DNA of 64,000 nucleotides from Polynucleobacter sp. es-EL-1 (GCF_018687975.1 NZ_CP061310.1:124001-188000); one strand, 5' to 3'. Positions 8,498 to 17,142 are shown, counted from the stretch's first letter. Notes: generated from the letters alone by a model not told the origin. Program-made: numbers and translations.

Positions 8498-8611
8498 CTA
8501 TTTTTTACCCTTACCGGTCCAAAAGACAATAAATAGAAGGAGCGCTAAAGCAAGGCCTCCCTCTAAGACAAATAGGATCATGGGGTATTCATCGAGTAAA
8601 TTGGCAAACAT
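8498..8611 (-). CDS. 37-residue single-pass membrane protein
   Basis: A short frame too small for usual cut-offs. It starts MFANLLDEYPMI, has one hydrophobic helix of about 20 residues (positions ~10-31) and ends with a basic tail TGKGKK, so the C-terminus is probably cytoplasmic. It fills what is otherwise a non-coding gap between apaG and mltA on the opposite strand, and its ATG (complement of 8609-8611) shares the palindrome CATG with a candidate mltA start at 8610. The strongly non-random composition argues that it is real. Function unknown. Confidence 0.55.
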   Translation of the reverse strand: MFANLLDEYPMILFVLEGGLALALLLFIVFWTGKGKK

Positions 8612-9767
8612 GAGCTCTAAATCCAATACTTTCAAAAAATTAACGGGCAGTAAGTCCTTATGGTGCAGTGTATTCGCTATATCGATTATTAGCTTTATTG
8701 CGGGTTGTTCTACTCCGCCAACCCGGGGAACCGCATATCGTTCCAGCGGAGGCGCCGCACCGGGTTCTTACAGTTCGTCGATTGCAAGCTTTCAAGCAGT
8801 TTCTTGGGGGGCATTGCCCGGCTGGCAGGAAGATAGTCTCGCTCAAGCATGGCCAGCATGGCTGAAAAGTTGTGGAGCCTTACGTAAGCGCAATAGTGAG
8901 ATCAATTGGCGGCAGGTATGTGCTTTGGCTAACTCTGTCTCTAGCCGAGATACCCAAGCAATTCGTCAGTATTTTGAGACCAATTTTCAAGCTTATGAGG
9001 TTCGCAGTAATTCCACTGGCAGTGATAAAGGCTTGATCACGGGTTACTACGAGCCCGTGATGAATGGCTCCCTGACGCGTACTGCGACTTACGCTGTACC
9101 GCTCTATGGCCTACCTAAAGCTTGGAGAGGTAATAAGCCTTCCCCGGGCCCTACACGAGCTGAACTCATGAGCTCAGGGATACTACGTGGCTCTGAAATT
9201 GCCTGGGTACAAGATCCAGTGGCTGCGGCATTTATGCAAATTCAGGGATCCGGAAAAATTCGCCTTGAAGATGGACGGGTATTACGGCTGGGCTATGCAG
9301 GTACCAATGACCAACCATTTAAGTCATTTGCGCAGTGGTTATTAAATCGTAAGGAGATTACTCGCAGCCAAGCCACCATGCAGGGGATCTCTGCTTGGGC
9401 AAAACGTAATCCTGATCGTATTGAGGAGATGCTCAATGCGAACCCTCGCTTTGTATTTTTCAAAGAGCTACCTAGCGATGTGAGTGCTGATGTAGGCCCG
9501 ATTGGAGCCCTGGGTGTTCCATTAACCAGTGAGCGAAGTATCGCTATCGATTTGAAGGCCATGCCTTTAGGCGCACCAGTATTTTTGAGTACTACGAGAC
9601 CGTTAAGTAGCCAAGCTTTACAAAAACTAGTGATGGCGCAAGATACGGGCAAAGCCATTGTCGGTGGTGTTAGAGCGGATTACTATTGGGGATCAGGAGA
9701 TTCTGCCGGTGAATTAGCGGGCCGAATGAAGCAAGATGGCAGGATGTGGTTATTGTTACCACGCTAA
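8610..9767 (+). CDS. mltA: Membrane-bound lytic murein transglycosylase A
   Basis: Outer-membrane lipoprotein that cleaves peptidoglycan glycan strands to 1,6-anhydro products. From 8610 it has 385 residues; an in-frame ATG at 8580 would add 10. The signal peptide ends in lipobox FIAGC, so it is lipid-anchored. MltA domain: GLITGYYEPVMNGS, then DPVAAAFMQIQGSGKIRL. The C-terminal 3D domain carries the catalytic Asp region (MAQDTGKAIVGGVRADYYWGSG). The shorter start places the charged residues directly before the hydrophobic core, which suits a signal peptide better. Confidence 0.93.
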   Translation: MSSKSNTFKKLTGSKSLWCSVFAISIISFIAGCSTPPTRGTAYRSSGGAAPGSYSSSIASFQAVSWGALPGWQEDSLAQAWPAWLKSCGALRKRNSEINWRQVCALANSVSSRDTQAIRQYFETNFQAYEVRSNSTGSDKGLITGYYEPVMNGSLTRTATYAVPLYGLPKAWRGNKPSPGPTRAELMSSGILRGSEIAWVQDPVAAAFMQIQGSGKIRLEDGRVLRLGYAGTNDQPFKSFAQWLLNRKEITRSQATMQGISAWAKRNPDRIEEMLNANPRFVFFKELPSDVSADVGPIGALGVPLTSERSIAIDLKAMPLGAPVFLSTTRPLSSQALQKLVMAQDTGKAIVGGVRADYYWGSGDSAGELAGRMKQDGRMWLLLPR

Positions 9768-9787
9768 ATAAATAAAGAAAGAGATTG

Positions 9788-10564
9788 ATGAGCTACAACA
9801 CCATATTGACTGAAGTAGATAACAAGATTGCCGTCATCACGTTAAATCGTCCGCAAGTTCTCAATGCTCTCAATGATGAGCTAATGAATGAGTTGGGCGC
9901 TGCTTTGTTGGGCTTTGATGCGGATGACAATATTGGTTGCATCATCATTACTGGCAGTGAAAAGGCTTTCGCAGCTGGTGCGGATATTGCGACTATGGCG
10001 AAGTATGGGTTTGATGATGTTTACCGCGGCGACTTCATTTCTCGCAATTGGGAAGAAATCAGAAAGGTTCGCAAACCAGTCATTGCAGCCGTCTCTGGTT
10101 TTGCTCTGGGTGGCGGTTGTGAGTTGGCCATGATGTGCGACACGATTATGGCCGCTGACAATGCCAAGTTTGCTCAACCTGAAGTGAAGTTAGGCATTAT
10201 TCCTGGCGCAGGAGGCACCCAACGTTTGCCTCGCGCAGTCTCAAAAGCAAAAGCGATGGATCTGGCCTTAACTGGCCGAATGATGGATGCCACTGAGGCA
10301 GAGCGCTCTGGCTTAGTTGCTCGTATTTTTCCGCAAGCAGAACTATTAAAAGAAGTAAAAGCCATTGCTAAAACTATTGCGGATATGCCTTTATTGACTG
10401 CGATGATGGTGAAAGAAGCAATTAATACCGCTTATGAAACTACTCTCTCAGAAGGCATTCACTTTGAGCGTCGCTTATTTCATGCCTGCTTTGCTACTCA
10501 AGATCAAAAAGAAGGCATGGCAGCTTTTTTAGAAAAACGCCCTGCCAAATTTACGAACTCATAA
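9788..10564 (+). CDS. Enoyl-CoA hydratase
   Basis: Crotonase-fold hydratase of about 258 residues that adds water to 2-enoyl-CoA in fatty-acid or amino-acid degradation. The oxyanion-hole segments AFAAGADI and GFALGGGCELAMMCD are intact. The two catalytic glutamates of the short-chain hydratase type are in the GGGCELAM and PEVKLGIIPGAGGTQRL regions. The ATG at 9788 is preferred over a TTG three bases earlier, with AAGAGA as a ribosome-binding site. It follows mltA by 20 bases, though the two are functionally unrelated. Substrate range cannot be inferred. Confidence 0.93.
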   Translation: MSYNTILTEVDNKIAVITLNRPQVLNALNDELMNELGAALLGFDADDNIGCIIITGSEKAFAAGADIATMAKYGFDDVYRGDFISRNWEEIRKVRKPVIAAVSGFALGGGCELAMMCDTIMAADNAKFAQPEVKLGIIPGAGGTQRLPRAVSKAKAMDLALTGRMMDATEAERSGLVARIFPQAELLKEVKAIAKTIADMPLLTAMMVKEAINTAYETTLSEGIHFERRLFHACFATQDQKEGMAAFLEKRPAKFTNS

Positions 10565-10592
10565 GTGGCTAATCGGGTAGTGCTTAACGATC

Positions 10593-11786
10593 CTACTTTT
10601 CGAGATAGCGCTGGGCTAATTTGACCCAGTAGTTCACACCCACTGGAATCAAGGCATCATTGAAATCATAGGATGGATTATGTAGGTGGCATGGACCCAT
10701 GCCATGACCTACCGCACGGTGATCGCCATCACCATTGCCTAGGAACACATAGCAACCTGGCTTCTCCAGGAGCATGAATGCAAAGTCTTCAGCGCCCATA
10801 GTAGGATCAATCGAAGTATTGACGTTTTGCGATCCTACTAATTCACTCATAACAGCACTGGCAAATTCAACCTCTTGATCGTGGTTAATCAAGGGCGGAT
10901 AGTTTCGATCAAAGATAACTTCAGCCTGACAATCAAATGCGCTGGCAATACTATGCGAGAGTTCTGTAAGGCGCCCCTCAATTAAATCAAGAACCTCTAG
11001 GGTGAATGTTCTTACTGTGCCACCAATAAATGCACTATCTGGAATCACATTACTTGTCTCACCAGCATGAAATTGCGTCACCGATAAAACGGCTGCGTCT
11101 ACTGGACGTTTATTGCGAGTAATAATGCTTTGCAGGGCTTGGACAAGCTGCGTAGCTGTTAAGAGGGGGTCAGCACTATTGTGCGGTAGGGCAGCATGCC
11201 CCCCTTTACCGCGAATAGTAATTTCAAAAGTATTGCTAGAGGCCATCATGGGGCCTGCCGTCACGCCAAAATGACCTTCTGCAAGACCGGGCCAATTGTG
11301 AAGGCCAAAAACGGCATCACATGGAAATTGTTTAAATAACCCGTCATTAATCATTTCTTGAGCGCCAGCACCACCTTCTTCAGCAGGCTGAAAAATGAAA
11401 ATAACTGTGCCTTTGAAATCCCGATGATTTGATAGGTATTGGGCAGCACCTAGCAGCATCGCAGTATGGCCATCATGACCACAGGCGTGCATCTTTCCAG
11501 CATTTTTTGAAGCATGCTCAAAGGTGTTGTGCTCTTGCAGTGGTAGCGCATCCATATCAGCACGCAGCCCCACCATCTTTCCAGGGCCCAAGTCACCCTC
11601 TAATTTGCCTACTACACCTGTTTTTCCCAGTCCACGATAGACGGTAATTCCCCAGCTCGATAGAGCCTCCGCTACAAGATCAGAGGTGCGATTTTCTTCA
11701 AAGCGTAATTCAGGATGTGCGTGAATATTGCGTCGAATTTCTTGTATTGCAGATGCGGAGTCGATAATTTCAGGAAGTAATCGCAT
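10593..11786 (-). CDS. M20-family amidohydrolase (hippurate hydrolase/aminoacylase type)
   Basis: Zinc-dependent amide hydrolase, 397 residues. Metal ligands appear in MHACGHDGHTAML, PAEEGGAGA, the central MMASSNTFEI dimerisation-domain region, and GAEDFAFML; a late HNPSYDFND closes the site. This pattern matches the AbgA/HipO/IAA-amino-acid hydrolase branch rather than DapE or ArgE. It follows bioD by 19 bases on the same strand, so it is probably read from the biotin promoter. A biotin-related amide substrate is a possibility raised only by that position. Confidence 0.9.
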   Translation of the reverse strand: MRLLPEIIDSASAIQEIRRNIHAHPELRFEENRTSDLVAEALSSWGITVYRGLGKTGVVGKLEGDLGPGKMVGLRADMDALPLQEHNTFEHASKNAGKMHACGHDGHTAMLLGAAQYLSNHRDFKGTVIFIFQPAEEGGAGAQEMINDGLFKQFPCDAVFGLHNWPGLAEGHFGVTAGPMMASSNTFEITIRGKGGHAALPHNSADPLLTATQLVQALQSIITRNKRPVDAAVLSVTQFHAGETSNVIPDSAFIGGTVRTFTLEVLDLIEGRLTELSHSIASAFDCQAEVIFDRNYPPLINHDQEVEFASAVMSELVGSQNVNTSIDPTMGAEDFAFMLLEKPGCYVFLGNGDGDHRAVGHGMGPCHLHNPSYDFNDALIPVGVNYWVKLAQRYLEK

Positions 11787-11805
11787 AACTTCATCTTATC
11801 CGAAT

Positions 11806-12522
11806 TTAATCTGGGAGCTTTATGTGCTCTGCAGCAAATCTTAAGGCGCCGATGGAATATGGGCCATTTTCTGGCTTTGAAAGCTCTAAAGGGAGACTAG
11901 GCACCACCCCAAGGAATGGCGCATAAATTCTTTCTTGTAAGGTTTCTAAGTTTTCTTCAAAAAAAGGCATCTTATGAGAAGTGGTATTTGCAACCCAGCC
12001 TGCAATATTGAGCTGGCGTGACTGAATAGCTTCACAGGTCAGAAGCGCATGATTAATACAGCCTAAGCGCATACCAACAACAACAATGACTGGAAAATCA
12101 AATGCTTGCGTTAAATCACCTAAATCCTCTGATTCATTGAGGGGTACCAAAAACCCTCCGGCACCTTCAATTACTATCGAATGAAATTGGGACTGCAGTT
12201 CCTTTTGGGCATGCAGAATCGTTGTGCAATCTAGGCGTAAGCCTTGATTTTTTGCTACTAAATGAGGGGCGGCTGGCTCATCTAAGACATAGGGGCATAA
12301 AGAGATTTCTTGGGGTGCAAGACCTGAAGCAATCCGGAGTGTTTCCAAGTCTTCATTCAACCTCCATCCATTGGCATCTAAGTATGTTCCAGCGACAACG
12401 GGTTTAAACCCCACCGCATCAAGGCCCGCATCTCTGAGTTTGACTATCAGCGCACCAGTAACCAATGTTTTACCTACCTCAGTATCAGTGCCTGTGACGA
12501 AGAAATTGATGGGTGTATTCAA
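11806..12522 (-). CDS. bioD: Dethiobiotin synthetase
   Basis: ATP-dependent carboxylation of DAPA to dethiobiotin. 238 residues. The P-loop GTDTEVGKT opens the protein, followed by GFKPVVAG and the VIEGAGGFLVPL region. The start codon is TTG (complement of 12520-12522), overlapping the bioF stop as TTGA; no ATG is available before the P-loop, and AAGGA lies about 9 bases upstream. Third gene of bioA-bioF-bioD. Confidence 0.96.
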   Translation of the reverse strand: MNTPINFFVTGTDTEVGKTLVTGALIVKLRDAGLDAVGFKPVVAGTYLDANGWRLNEDLETLRIASGLAPQEISLCPYVLDEPAAPHLVAKNQGLRLDCTTILHAQKELQSQFHSIVIEGAGGFLVPLNESEDLGDLTQAFDFPVIVVVGMRLGCINHALLTCEAIQSRQLNIAGWVANTTSHKMPFFEENLETLQERIYAPFLGVVPSLPLELSKPENGPYSIGALRFAAEHIKLPD

Positions 12523-13754
12523 GTGAGATTGTCCTTGATCACTAACTGCTCAATTTCTTTTAATGTTCGAATGAGTTCGCGCAAATCATCAACATGGTGA
12601 TTTGCAGAAAAAGTAACCCTTAAGCGCGCACTGCCTGCAGGAACCGTGGGAGGGCGAATTGCCGGGATCCAATAACCGGCCTCATCTAACAGCTTGGCTG
12701 CTGCTAATGCATTTGCATTGCTACCCAAAATAACGGGCTGAATAGGGGTATTGGACTCTACTTTTTGCCAGCGCTTGAAATTCATCTCTGTGCGCCAAAT
12801 TTCAATTAATTGATTTAAGTGTTGGCGCCGATGAGTACCCTCATCACCCTCTATGAGATCTAAGCTAGCAAGAAGTGCATGGGCGATTGCAGGAGGTGTT
12901 GCTGTGCTGTAAATGTAAGGACGCCCCTTTTGGATCAGCCACTCTACAAAAGGGGTGCTTGCACAAATAAATGCCCCACTCACACCAGCGGCTTTTCCAA
13001 GCGTGCCAATGTAAACAATTCGCTCAGAGCAGACATCAAAATGTTCTAGGATACCGTGCCCTTGCTTACCAAGGATGCCAAATCCATGTGCATCATCAAT
13101 GATCAAAAGAGCATCATAGGTTTGCGCAATAGCAATCAACTCTTTGACGGGTGCAATATCTCCATCCATACTGAAAACGCCATCGAGCACAATAAGTTTT
13201 AATAAATTCTGATCATCTTTTAATTGAGTAATTAGTGAGTCAAGATTTTGATGATCAAATATAAATACACTGGCTTTTGATTGTGCGCTTGCTAATTTGA
13301 CGCCATCAATGATTGAGGCATGATTGAGTCCAGCAGAATAGATACTTGCCTGACCTTGATCGACAAGTCTGACTAAACCAGTAATTGCGGTGATATTGGC
13401 AAGATAGCCGGTACTAAAAAATAGCGCCCTTGCGTCTGGAATGTGCGCACTTTCAAAGTGGGCCAATTTTTTTTCTAGCAGGTCATGAGCAATGCTATGA
13501 CCACTAATGAGATGAGATGCGCCACTACCAACCCCATATCGCTTCGCGCCTTCGCTCATTGCTTCAATGAGCTTGGGGTGATTTGCCAACCCCAAATAAT
13601 CATTACTGCAAAAAGCTTTTAGATCACGCTGATCAACATTTGCTTTGATATCGCATGCAGTCTGTGTGGTGCGTAATTTACGTCGCAATAATTGAGCATC
13701 TAGATCTGCAATCTGATCATGTGCTCTATTTAATGCGTGGAAATCTTTACTCAT
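12519..13754 (-). CDS. bioF: 8-amino-7-oxononanoate synthase
   Basis: PLP enzyme joining pimeloyl-ACP/CoA with alanine. 411 residues, slightly longer than the ~385 norm because of the N-terminal extension. Landmarks: FCSNDYLGLANHP, GSGASHLISGH, the PLP-aspartate/His motif IDDAHGFGILG and the Schiff-base Lys in GTLGKAAGVSGAF. The ATG overlaps the bioA stop as ATGA. Neither bioC nor bioH, needed for the pimeloyl precursor, is in the window. Confidence 0.96.
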   Translation of the reverse strand: MSKDFHALNRAHDQIADLDAQLLRRKLRTTQTACDIKANVDQRDLKAFCSNDYLGLANHPKLIEAMSEGAKRYGVGSGASHLISGHSIAHDLLEKKLAHFESAHIPDARALFFSTGYLANITAITGLVRLVDQGQASIYSAGLNHASIIDGVKLASAQSKASVFIFDHQNLDSLITQLKDDQNLLKLIVLDGVFSMDGDIAPVKELIAIAQTYDALLIIDDAHGFGILGKQGHGILEHFDVCSERIVYIGTLGKAAGVSGAFICASTPFVEWLIQKGRPYIYSTATPPAIAHALLASLDLIEGDEGTHRRQHLNQLIEIWRTEMNFKRWQKVESNTPIQPVILGSNANALAAAKLLDEAGYWIPAIRPPTVPAGSARLRVTFSANHHVDDLRELIRTLKEIEQLVIKDNLT

Positions 13755-15097
13755 GCGAGGACTCGATTTAATGCGCGTTGTACAGAAGCGCCCATCTGCA
13801 TTGTTTGTTCAGCTGACAATATGTAAGGCGGCATTACGTAAATCGTATTACCGATTGGTCTAATGAGAAGACCCTCTGCAAGGCTTGCTGAAAACATCTC
13901 GCGTGCAAAACTAGCCTGATTTTTTAGATATTCAGGCTGAACATCAAAAGCGAGAATCATTCCCTGTTGTCGCCAATGCGCAATTCGAGTATCTTCTTTT
14001 GCCCACGTAAATGCTTTAGCGAGATCAGCACTTCGTGCAATATTCTTTTCAAGTACAGATTCACTTTCAAATATTTCCAAGCAGGCTAGAGCTGCCGCAC
14101 AAGCAAGGGGATTGCCAGTATAAGAATGGGAGTGCAAGAAGCCTTGTTGAATTTTGTCGCCATAGAAAGCACGATAAATTTTATCTGTTGTCATCGACAG
14201 GGATAGCGGTAAATATCCACCACTAATACCTTTGGATAAGGTTAAAAAGTCAGGCCATATAGCGGCATGTTCACAAGCAAAAAATTTTCCAGACCTTCCA
14301 CAGCCTACTGCAATTTCATCGGCAATTAAATGAACATCAAAGCGATCACAAAGGGCTCTTGCTAATTTCAGATACTCAGGTGAGTACATGGCCATTTGTC
14401 CCGCGCATTGCACTAGCGGTTCAATAATGAGTGCAGCAATATTTTGATGCTCAGCTTCTAATAACTGCTCTAATTTTTTAGCGGCCTGCTTGGCAACATC
14501 CTCGGCGCTCTCACTTGCTTGTGCTTTTCGTGAGTCGGGTGAGGGCACAGTAAAAACATCTTGCAAAAGTGACCCATATGCCTCGCGGAAAATAGCGACA
14601 TCAGTGACTGCTAGTGCGCCTAGTGTTTCTCCGTGATAGCCATTTTCTAGACAGATAAACTTTTTCTTTTGAGGCTGGTCATGTAGTCGCCAATAGTGAT
14701 GACTCATCTTTAGGGCGATTTCAACAGCGGAGGCGCCATCAGATGCGTAAAAAACATGCCCCAAGTGACCTTGTGTGAGTGCAGATAGTTTTTCTGAAAG
14801 CTCAACCACTGGTGGATGGGTGAATCCTGCCAGCATCACATGCTCAATTTTTTCTAGCTGTGAGTTAATGGCCTTATTAATACACGGGTTTGAATGTCCA
14901 AAAAGATTCGTCCACCAGGAGCTAATGCAATCGAGCATCGAATTACCCTGCTCATCAAAGAGGTATGCTCCCTTGCCATGGCTAATGGCTATCAAGGGTA
15001 AGGACTCATGATGTTTCATCTGAGTGCAGGGATGCCAAACAGCATCTAGGCTGCGATCAACCAAGGTGGTTTGATTTGGATCAGAAATTGACTTCAT
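13751..15097 (-). CDS. bioA: Adenosylmethionine-8-amino-7-oxononanoate aminotransferase
   Basis: Class III PLP aminotransferase that uses SAM as amino donor to make DAPA. 448 residues. VWHPCTQMKHHE and the SSWWTNLFGHS segment are typical of BioA; the PLP Lys is in LTLSKGISGGYLPLS. First gene of the minus-strand biotin operon, read away from bioB across an 89-base spacer that carries a 14-base palindrome. Confidence 0.96.
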   Translation of the reverse strand: MKSISDPNQTTLVDRSLDAVWHPCTQMKHHESLPLIAISHGKGAYLFDEQGNSMLDCISSWWTNLFGHSNPCINKAINSQLEKIEHVMLAGFTHPPVVELSEKLSALTQGHLGHVFYASDGASAVEIALKMSHHYWRLHDQPQKKKFICLENGYHGETLGALAVTDVAIFREAYGSLLQDVFTVPSPDSRKAQASESAEDVAKQAAKKLEQLLEAEHQNIAALIIEPLVQCAGQMAMYSPEYLKLARALCDRFDVHLIADEIAVGCGRSGKFFACEHAAIWPDFLTLSKGISGGYLPLSLSMTTDKIYRAFYGDKIQQGFLHSHSYTGNPLACAAALACLEIFESESVLEKNIARSADLAKAFTWAKEDTRIAHWRQQGMILAFDVQPEYLKNQASFAREMFSASLAEGLLIRPIGNTIYVMPPYILSAEQTMQMGASVQRALNRVLA

Positions 15098-15126
15098 CTT
15101 TAGTATTTGACCACTAGTTTTTCCAA

Positions 15127-15140
15127 ATACAGGCCTGTAT
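15127..15140. promoter_or_regulatory. Perfect 14-base palindrome in the bioA/bioB spacer, candidate operator
   Basis: ATACAGGCCTGTAT reads the same on both strands and sits in the middle of the 89-base gap between the divergent bioA and bioB genes, where a shared biotin operator would be expected. It does not look like the E. coli BirA operator (TTGTAAACC..GGTTTACAA) or the alphaproteobacterial BioR box. The regulator is unknown. Confidence 0.5.
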
Positions 15141-15186
15141 CTGTTATGTTTATGACTTGAATCGATCTATTTTCTGGAATTTCACC

Positions 15187-16236
15187 ATGCAGGCCACCCA
15201 AACTACCGAAAAACCACTGACTCAATTTAAATCTAAGGCAGATTTAAGTGTCGAAAAAGACTCAGGGTCTAGTGCATCTGGTGCTTGGACGGTGCCTCAA
15301 ATTGAAGCCTTGTTCGCGCTTCCCTTTAATGAGCTTATGTATAAAGCCCAAGAAACGCACCGCACCTATTTTCCTGATGGCGATGTTGAATTGGCAACTC
15401 TTTTATCGATTAAGACCGGCGGTTGCCCAGAAGATTGTGGGTATTGCCCTCAGGCAGCGCGCTATGACACGGACGTTAAAGCCAACAAATTGATGGACCT
15501 AGACGAGGTGTTGGAAGCTGCTAAAGCCGCCAAAGCAGCGGGTTCCAACCGCTTTTGTATGGGTGCAGCTTGGCGTGAACCTAAAGACCGCGATATTGAA
15601 AAGGTAACCGCAATGATCAAGGGCGTTAAGGCACTTGGTCTTGAAACTTGTGCCACTTTGGGAATGTTGGAGGCTGATCAGGCGCAAGCCCTTCAAGAGG
15701 CAGGGCTGGACTTTTATAACCATAATTTAGATACCAGCGAGGATTTTTATCGTTCTGTGATCTCTACTAGAGGCTATCAAGATCGTTTGGATACGATATC
15801 CCATGTTCGGGCTGCGGGTATGTCCGTTTGCTGTGGCGGTATTGTGGGTATGGGTGAGTCACGCGAACAACGCGCAGCTTTCCTAGCGCGCTTGGCCAAT
15901 CTCAGTCCTTACCCAGAATCTGTGCCCATTAATCATTTGGTGCCAGTCGCTGGAACTCCTTTGGCTGATCAGAAGCCTTTGGATCCCCTTGAATTTGTTA
16001 GAACCATTGCGGTTGCGCGCATCACGATGCCGCGCGCGCGGGTACGTTTATCGGCTGGTCGACAGGAGCTAGGAAGGGCAGTTCAGGCCATGTGTTTTCA
16101 GGCTGGCGCAAACTCTATTTTCTATGGTGAGCAACTACTCACTACCGGTAATCCTGAGGCAGAACAAGACCGCGAGCTCTTAGCCGAGCTTGGTTTAAAG
16201 ACAAAACAAAGCTGCAAAGCCGAGGTATTGGTTTAA
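15187..16236 (+). CDS. bioB: Biotin synthase
   Basis: Radical SAM enzyme that inserts sulfur into dethiobiotin. 349 residues from the ATG at 15187; an upstream TTG at 15157 would add ten residues that look like untranslated leader. The radical SAM motif CPEDCGYC gives Cys80, Cys84 and Cys87. The YNHNLDT and RVRLSAGRQEL segments are characteristic, the latter holding the Arg near the [2Fe-2S] cluster. Divergent from bioA and followed 6 bases later by coq7. Confidence 0.97.
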   Translation: MQATQTTEKPLTQFKSKADLSVEKDSGSSASGAWTVPQIEALFALPFNELMYKAQETHRTYFPDGDVELATLLSIKTGGCPEDCGYCPQAARYDTDVKANKLMDLDEVLEAAKAAKAAGSNRFCMGAAWREPKDRDIEKVTAMIKGVKALGLETCATLGMLEADQAQALQEAGLDFYNHNLDTSEDFYRSVISTRGYQDRLDTISHVRAAGMSVCCGGIVGMGESREQRAAFLARLANLSPYPESVPINHLVPVAGTPLADQKPLDPLEFVRTIAVARITMPRARVRLSAGRQELGRAVQAMCFQAGANSIFYGEQLLTTGNPEAEQDRELLAELGLKTKQSCKAEVLV

Positions 16237-16242
16237 GAATTT

Positions 16243-16872
16243 ATGGCGCTCATCGATCGGTTTATTGTCGAGTTTGACACTGCTTTGCGTTCAGTAGTTG
16301 GCGGTGCCCATGCCCATCGTGGGACGCCTGGATCAGAAGCATCTTCAGTAACTGCGCTAGATCCCTCTGAGCGAGAACATGCTGCTGGACTGATGCGTGT
16401 AAATCATGTCGGCGAAGTCTGCGCACAAGCACTCTACCAGTCGCAAAAATTAGTGGCTCGTAACCCAGAAATTGCACAGATGCTTGATCACTCTGCTCAA
16501 GAGGAAATGGACCACTTAGCTTGGTGTGAAACACGGCTCCAGGAGCTAGGTTCGCACACCAGCTATCTCAATCCTATTTGGTATGCTGGATCCTTCGCAA
16601 TCGGCTTAGTTGCTGGCTTAGCGGGTGATCGCTGGAGTCTGGGTTTTGTTGCTGAAACAGAAAAACAAGTCGAGAATCACCTCGAAAGTCACCTCAAAAA
16701 ACTACCTGAAGAAGACTATCGTTCGCGCGCGATTGTGGATCAAATGCGGATCGATGAAATTGAGCACGGTCAGGCCGCAATTTCTGCTGGTGGAAGCCCG
16801 CTCCCCGAGTCGGTAAAAAAGATAATGCAGTTCATGTCAACAATCATGACGAGTACTGCTTACAAAATCTAG
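16243..16872 (+). CDS. coq7: 5-demethoxyubiquinol (2-polyprenyl-3-methyl-6-methoxy-1,4-benzoquinone) monooxygenase, Coq7 type
   Basis: Di-iron hydroxylase of the penultimate ubiquinone step, used instead of UbiF by many betaproteobacteria. 209 residues. Ferritin-like ligands are visible: Glu58 (VGEVCAQ), Glu88 and His91 (EEMDHL), then the second half with ETEKQVENHL and DEIEHGQAA. The hydrophobic segment YAGSFAIGLVAGLAG fits membrane association. It lies 6 bases after bioB and is probably co-transcribed with it, though the pathways differ. Confidence 0.95.
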   Translation: MALIDRFIVEFDTALRSVVGGAHAHRGTPGSEASSVTALDPSEREHAAGLMRVNHVGEVCAQALYQSQKLVARNPEIAQMLDHSAQEEMDHLAWCETRLQELGSHTSYLNPIWYAGSFAIGLVAGLAGDRWSLGFVAETEKQVENHLESHLKKLPEEDYRSRAIVDQMRIDEIEHGQAAISAGGSPLPESVKKIMQFMSTIMTSTAYKI

Positions 16873-17086
16873 CTTTAAAGCCTATTTTCAAAACATTTTA
16901 TTTATAATACTGTTTATTAATACAGTATATTTTTGAGATAATTAGCTTAATAGCTAAGACCTATTCTTAAGTATATTTTCCAAGCCCTTGTTTCAAGTAG
17001 TATTTTTATAGGTAGCATTTTGTGAACACATCACGCTAAGTGTTTGTAATCACTAGAGAATTTCCTAAAAAATTGCTTAAAAACGC
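16873..17086. other. AT-rich intergenic stretch with two inverted repeats
   Basis: About 214 bases between coq7 and the mraZ promoter, far more AT-rich than its surroundings. It holds ATACTGT-N8-ACAGTAT (16907-16928), followed by a short T-tract that could make it a weak terminator for coq7, and TTAGCT-N4-AGCTAA (16942-16957). No coding frame or tRNA is visible. Confidence 0.5.
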
Positions 17087-17115
17087 TTGACCCCCTTATT
17101 CCAATCCTCTAAAGT
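17087..17115 (+). promoter_or_regulatory. Candidate sigma70 promoter of the dcw cluster
   Basis: TTGACC (17087-17092), a 17-base spacer and TAAAGT (17110-17115). Initiation would fall within the MraZ repeats just upstream of mraZ. Confidence 0.6.
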
Positions 17116-17139
17116 GGGAGGAAGTGTGAAAAAGTGGGG
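17114..17139 (+). promoter_or_regulatory. MraZ operator: three direct repeats with 10-base period
   Basis: GTGGGA (17114), GTGTGA (17124) and GTGGGG (17134) are spaced exactly 10 bases apart between the -10 element and the mraZ ATG. MraZ is known to bind TGGGN direct repeats of this kind in the mraZ promoter and repress the dcw operon. The middle copy is degenerate. Confidence 0.8.
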
Positions 17140-17142
17140 TAA

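Noticed and set aside
9293..9658. 121-residue antisense frame in mltA
   Set aside because: Lies within the MltA 3D-domain coding region and has no ribosome-binding site or known motif.
16873..17142. tRNA or other stable RNA in the longest gap
   Set aside because: No cloverleaf or conserved T-arm sequence; the stretch is too AT-rich and only short hairpins are present.
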